Source of the DNA: Chryseobacterium viscerum
GTDB lineage: Bacteria; Bacteroidota; Bacteroidia; Flavobacteriales; Weeksellaceae
DNA length: 64,000 nt
Direction: 5' to 3'
Assembly (NCBI RefSeq): GCF_025949665.1
Contig: NZ_JAPDFT010000001.1
Location: 2,480,001-2,544,000 of the forward strand
A program made the position numbers and the translations under genes. Below are positions 60,498-64,000 of this stretch, piece after piece. The stretch's first letter is position 1. Each line of letters begins with the position of its first letter. The notes under the pieces were generated by a model. It saw only the letters and a list, made by a program, of their open reading frames with translations, had not been told where the DNA came from and made no database searches.

Positions 60498-61661
60498 ATG
60501 CTTAATTTCGAGTTTAAGAATCCAACAAAAATACTTTTCGGAAAAGGTGAAATTGCTAAAATTTCCAAAGAAATACCTAAAGACGCCAGAATATTAATGA
60601 TTTACGGGGGCGGAAGCATCAAAAACAATGGTGTTTACGACCAGGTAAAAGAGGCTTTGAAAGATCATGAAGTGTATGAATTTGGCGGAGTTCCTGCCAA
60701 TCCGGAATATGAAGTCTTAATCCATGCCTTAAGCTTTATTAAAGAAAACAATGTCAATTATCTTCTCGCTGTTGGTGGCGGATCTGTGATTGACGGAACG
60801 AAGTTTATCTCTGCGGCAGCTAATTATGCTGGAGAACCATGGGATATTCTGAGAAATTCGGTAAGAACTTTTGAAGGAGAAGGAATGCCGTTCGGAAGTA
60901 TTTTAACGCTGCCTGCAACCGGTTCAGAAATGAATTCAGGGTATGTCATCTCAAGAAGAGAAACGAATGAAAAATTGTCTTCAGGAGGACCAGGGCTTTT
61001 CCCACAGTTTTCTGTATTGGATCCGGAAGTAATCAGATCCATTCCAAAAAATCAAATTGTGAACGGGATTACAGATGCCTATACCCACGTATTGGAACAA
61101 TATATGACAGCTCCTTCTTCTGCCGACCTTCAGGAAAGAATTGCAGAAAGTATCCTGATCAGTCTTCAGGAAACCGCTCCTAAAGTATTGGCTGATGATT
61201 TCAACTATGATGCTGCCGGAAACTTTATGTGGTGCTGTACAATGGCCCTGAACGGACTGATCCAGAAAGGAGTCATTACAGACTGGGCAGTACACGCGAT
61301 GGGACATGAACTGACTGCTTATTTCGGTATTGATCATGCTAGAACGCTGGCAATCATTGCTCCATCCCACTATCGTTACAACTTTGATGATAAAAAAGGA
61401 AAACTGGCTCAATATGCAGAGAGAGTCTGGGGAATAAAAGACGGAAGTGTAGAAGAAAAAGCAGAACTGGGAATCAAAAAAATGGAAGAATTCTTCCACA
61501 GCCTTCATATCAAAACCAAACTTTCTGAATATACAGAAGATTTTAAAGGAACAGCTGAAAAGGTTGAAAAAGCCTTTACAGACAGAAAATGGCTAGGTCT
61601 TGGAGAGTATAAAAAACTAACTCCGCAGGACGCTTATAAGATTGTAGAGATGAGCTACTAG
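60498..61661 (+). CDS. Iron-containing alcohol/aldehyde reductase, YqhD-like
   Basis: This 387-residue member of the iron-containing alcohol dehydrogenase family matches the YqhD/BDH length and layout. The NADPH-binding part shows IYGGGSIKNNGVYD and VGGGSVIDGTKFIS. The metal ligands are the Asp and His of TDAYTHVLEQ and the His residues in HAMGHEL and GIDHARTL. It reduces a range of aldehydes with NADPH, protecting against reactive carbonyls. It lies 147 bases after the HxlR gene on the same strand. Confidence 0.9.
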   Translation: MLNFEFKNPTKILFGKGEIAKISKEIPKDARILMIYGGGSIKNNGVYDQVKEALKDHEVYEFGGVPANPEYEVLIHALSFIKENNVNYLLAVGGGSVIDGTKFISAAANYAGEPWDILRNSVRTFEGEGMPFGSILTLPATGSEMNSGYVISRRETNEKLSSGGPGLFPQFSVLDPEVIRSIPKNQIVNGITDAYTHVLEQYMTAPSSADLQERIAESILISLQETAPKVLADDFNYDAAGNFMWCCTMALNGLIQKGVITDWAVHAMGHELTAYFGIDHARTLAIIAPSHYRYNFDDKKGKLAQYAERVWGIKDGSVEEKAELGIKKMEEFFHSLHIKTKLSEYTEDFKGTAEKVEKAFTDRKWLGLGEYKKLTPQDAYKIVEMSY

Positions 61662-61977
61662 AAATTCAAAGTTCAAAATTTAAGATTTAAAGTTTAAGAT
61701 TATACTGAGTCTTTAAAATTTTGATTGAAGCCGGAGTAGCAATTAATTTATATGGGAAGCGGGTTTAGCCCGCTTCTTTTGATTTTGATGATATTCACAG
61801 GTATGGTGTTGTATGCTCTTTAATCAATTTCTTAAGTTTTAGCAGTTTTATACGATTGAAAATACTGATTCCACTTTCAAAATTATTCAATTTACAAACA
61901 TTCGTTTAAAAAATCATTATTTCATTATAGATATTTCAAATTTATTTATATTTTAGCATATTCTTAAATTTGTGAAA
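61662..61977. other. Intergenic region with terminator and AT-rich sequence
   Basis: After the reductase stop come a low-complexity AAAGTTCAAAATTTAAG-type stretch and a terminator hairpin at 61756-61776. The remaining ~200 bases are AT-rich without a credible frame. TAAATTTG at 61965-61972 is a -7-like box immediately before the next gene. Confidence 0.6.
61756..61776 (+). terminator. Terminator after the YqhD-like gene
   Basis: An 8-bp GC-rich stem (GAAGCGGG / CCCGCTTC) with a 5-base loop is followed by TTTT. Confidence 0.8.
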
Positions 61978-62442
61978 ATGAAAAAACAGCTACTTTTATT
62001 TGCCTTTTCTGCCCTGGCGCTTACTTCTTGTAAAGATGACAATCTTGATGCATATGAAATGGATATCATGAAGGGAGATTGGAAGGAAGTTAAAAGGGAA
62101 ATAATTTCCGGAAAAGATAATAAAACAGTGCTTCAAAGCTATCCAAACACTGGATGTGCAACTAAAAACACTCTTTTCTTCAGAACAGATTATTACGTAA
62201 GCTATACAGCATATACAGGAGTAGGTGCAGACTGTCAAATGGATCAAAAAAGTGAAGGAAGATACACTTATGATGCTGACTCAAAAGTCTTGGGAATTAA
62301 GCTTGGTGATGAAGAAGCATCGGCAAATTACAGAGTGGATGTCTTAACAGGCAAAGAACTTAGGCTTGCCCAGCAGTTTGGAAATTTTGATCTGGATGGA
62401 GACAAAATTCCTGAAGTTACTTACGTTACTTACAAAAGATAA
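61978..62442 (+). CDS. Lipocalin-like lipoprotein
   Basis: This small lipoprotein has 154 residues from the ATG at 61978; a GTG at 61972 is also in frame but overlaps a -7-like box. The signal ends ALTSC, with the lipid Cys at 18. The mature part MKGDWKEVKREIISG, a strand-rich middle and a GRYTYDADSKVLGIKL turn match the lipocalin_5-type pattern common in Flavobacteriia. The ligand is unknown. It is monocistronic with its own terminator. Confidence 0.75.
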   Translation: MKKQLLLFAFSALALTSCKDDNLDAYEMDIMKGDWKEVKREIISGKDNKTVLQSYPNTGCATKNTLFFRTDYYVSYTAYTGVGADCQMDQKSEGRYTYDADSKVLGIKLGDEEASANYRVDVLTGKELRLAQQFGNFDLDGDKIPEVTYVTYKR

Positions 62443-62451
62443 ATCATAAAG

Positions 62452-62474
62452 CTCCCGTTAATCGGGAGTTTTTT
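62452..62474 (+). terminator. Terminator of the lipocalin-like gene
   Basis: A 6-bp stem CTCCCG / CGGGAG with a 5-base loop and T-run begins 10 bases after the stop. Confidence 0.85.
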
Positions 62475-62507
62475 ATTACTTTTATATCTAATTTAAAACT
62501 GAATATA

Positions 62508-63164
62508 ATGAAGAAGATTCTATCAGCATTTCTATTGCTGTACTTTGCTATTACCTTTTCTCAGGAAAAAAAACCAATGTTCTGGCAGGACATTCAGGAA
62601 TTCAAAAAACAAGATCAGCAAAATCCGCCACCCAAGGATGCTATTCTATTTCTGGGAAGCTCATCATTCACAAAATGGACTGATATAGCAGATTATTTTC
62701 CTGATAAAAAAATTATCAACAGAGGATTCGGAGGATCCAGACTTACAGACCTTAATGATTTTTCGGAGGATCTTTTAGCTCCATATCAGCCTAAACAGAT
62801 CATTATTTACTGTGGTGAAAATGATTTTGCAGACAACCATCAGCTAAAAGCAAAAGTAGTGGTTAACAGATATAAAGCTTTTTATAAAAAAATACGTGAA
62901 AGATTTCCCAATATTGAAGTTGATTATATTTCTATCAAGTACTCTCCAAGCAGAGAAGTGATCTGGCCTCAGATGAAAATTGCCAACAAAAAGATTGCTG
63001 CATTTATGAAAAAAGAACCCAATGCTGAATACATTGACGTGACTAAAGCAATGGAAGATGCTAATGGAAATGTAAGAAAAGATATTTTTGTGGAAGATAT
63101 GCTTCATTTTAAACCAGAAGGATATAAAATCTGGACAAAGGTGATCACTCCTTACCTGAAATAA
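62508..63164 (+). CDS. SGNH/GDSL-family hydrolase, exported
   Basis: This 218-residue protein has a signal peptide (to about residue 18, AITFSQE). Block I is LFLGSSSFTKW with the nucleophile near S52, the block II Gly is in GFGGSRLTDL, block III is YCGENDFAD, and block V is HFKPEGY with the catalytic His. It is a lipase/esterase-type enzyme, often acting on acetylated sugars or lipids. It precedes a TPR gene by 10 bases in the same direction. Confidence 0.88.
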   Translation: MKKILSAFLLLYFAITFSQEKKPMFWQDIQEFKKQDQQNPPPKDAILFLGSSSFTKWTDIADYFPDKKIINRGFGGSRLTDLNDFSEDLLAPYQPKQIIIYCGENDFADNHQLKAKVVVNRYKAFYKKIRERFPNIEVDYISIKYSPSREVIWPQMKIANKKIAAFMKKEPNAEYIDVTKAMEDANGNVRKDIFVEDMLHFKPEGYKIWTKVITPYLK

Positions 63165-63174
63165 ACTACAACCC

Positions 63175-64000
63175 ATGATAAAAAAACCAATAACCATTTT
63201 ATTTTCTGTTTTATTGTATTCTCTTTCATTTTCTCAGGAGAAATCGAATGAAAAAACAGTTCTTCAGGAACTCTCAGAAAACGCCTGTAAATGTGCTGAC
63301 TCTATTTCCCTGTCTAACAGGAAGAAGGAAGATATTATAAAAGATGTTCATGAATGTATTGACAAATACACCGGAGCTCTTCAAATATCTACCCTTTTGA
63401 AAGGAGCAGAAAAACAATCTGAAAATGCCCCTAAAGTAAACGGGAAAAAACAGATCAATCTAACTTTTAACACGAATAAGGATTCACAACAATATAAGGA
63501 CAGCTATAATGAACTTGAGCGATATCTGATGCAAAACTGCGAAAGTGTAAAAAGAGCTACCACTACTTCAGAAACCAGTTATGACAAGTTCTCAAAAAAT
63601 AAAACCGCACTTGATTTCTATCAGAAGGCCATTGACGCATCCAAACAGGAAAACTGGAAAGAAGCTATTCAAAATTATGAACAAGCGGTAAAGATTGATC
63701 CAAAATTCATTTATGCATGGGATAATCTGGGAATATGTTACAGAAGAATTGGAGAATATGATAAAGCTCTTAATGCTTATAAACAATCATTGGCTGCTGA
63801 TCCAACAGGTAAAATGCCTTTACAGAATATAGCAATCACGTATGTTTATAAAAAGGAATATCAGAAAGCTATTGATGCCTATAATGATTTTGACAAAGTA
63901 TATCCCGGTGATCCGGAAGTTTATTATGGAATGGGGCAAGTCTACTTTACTCATCTGAAGAATAACGAGAAAGGTCTTGATAATATTTGTAAAGCATACA
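63175..64000 (+). CDS. Exported TPR protein, cut by the window end
   Basis: An open frame from the ATG at 63175 continues past 64000, giving at least 275 codons with no stop. It begins with a signal peptide (PITILFSVLLYSLSFSQE) and a short helical region with C37, C39 and C53. After about residue 140 come TPR units such as WKEAIQNYEQAVKIDPKFIY and YDKALNAYKQSLAADPTGK. It is probably a periplasmic or outer-membrane-associated scaffold. The C-terminus is not visible. Confidence 0.82.
   Translation, partial: MIKKPITILFSVLLYSLSFSQEKSNEKTVLQELSENACKCADSISLSNRKKEDIIKDVHECIDKYTGALQISTLLKGAEKQSENAPKVNGKKQINLTFNTNKDSQQYKDSYNELERYLMQNCESVKRATTTSETSYDKFSKNKTALDFYQKAIDASKQENWKEAIQNYEQAVKIDPKFIYAWDNLGICYRRIGEYDKALNAYKQSLAADPTGKMPLQNIAITYVYKKEYQKAIDAYNDFDKVYPGDPEVYYGMGQVYFTHLKNNEKGLDNICKAY

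Noticed and set aside
1-64000. rRNA, tRNA or riboswitch genes
   Set aside because: No rRNA or tRNA was recognised in the intergenic regions read, and no leader shows a clear known riboswitch fold. A covariance search would be needed to be certain.

Overview
The window looks like chromosomal DNA of a Bacteroidota bacterium of the Flavobacteriia, most like Chryseobacterium or a close relative in the Weeksellaceae. This is inferred from several signs. The DNA is AT-rich and Shine-Dalgarno sequences are weak. Several promoters carry TAnnTTTG -7 boxes. SecD and SecF are fused in one protein. Two secreted enzymes end in type IX secretion sorting domains. There is a CarboxypepD_reg-like/TonB-receptor barrel, and families of palindromic intergenic repeats recur. 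Apart from one small stand-alone protein resembling the DNA-binding part of an IS1 transposase, I see no insertion sequence, phage, CRISPR array, rRNA or tRNA. Most of the window is ordinary core genome.

Layout. 0.2-4.4 kb: a leftward arginine operon, GNAT acyltransferase-argG-argC-argD, with a good promoter, divergent from a zinc-finger/HTH protein. 5.1-16.3 kb: a rightward block that looks like short-chain carboxylate (acetate/propionate) uptake and activation. It holds a porin, an MHS-type transporter with a long extra loop, two 2-TM small proteins, a GNAT, a sodium-symporter/histidine-kinase fusion, a receiver-only response regulator, propionyl-CoA synthetase and acetyl-CoA synthetase. 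16.8-22.5 kb: a small stress-like protein, the (p)ppGpp enzyme Rel, NhaA, a YihY-type membrane protein and RlmH. 22.7-24.9 kb: TrmL, a TPR protein, a PAP2 phosphatase and TatA. The stretch from rlmH to tatA is flanked by two related repeats in inverted orientation.

25.4-31 kb: an unknown lipoprotein, arylamine N-acetyltransferase, a TetA-like MFS exporter and a pair of secreted proteins of unknown role. 31-40 kb: SecDF, a T9SS-exported sugar dehydrogenase, HemN, a BNR/Ycf48-like protein and an APC amino-acid permease. 40-47 kb: PnuC, an Asn/Gly-rich repeat lipoprotein, DapF, MltG, an outer-membrane receptor and a secreted alpha/beta hydrolase. 47-50.5 kb: a leftward surface-sugar group (cytidylyltransferase, GalE, a membrane protein, a DegT aminotransferase). 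50.6-64 kb: a T9SS S8 protease, PEP carboxylase, a GIDE-like membrane protein, a Crp/Fnr regulator, a second-type peptide deformylase, two small exported proteins, dihydrolipoyl dehydrogenase, an HxlR regulator, a YqhD-type aldehyde/alcohol reductase, a lipocalin-like lipoprotein, an SGNH hydrolase and a TPR protein cut by the window end.

The most interesting points are listed here. First, the symporter-kinase locus resembles the acetate-switch CrbSR systems, but its response regulator has no output domain and a tiny symporter-subunit-like gene overlaps the kinase. Second, the GNAT at the head of the arginine operon has a four-cysteine cluster and is a candidate for the missing first step. 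Third, the HxlR regulator has two N-terminal cysteines and sits beside palindromic operator candidates, between lpdA and yqhD. Fourth, there are several families of dispersed intergenic repeats.
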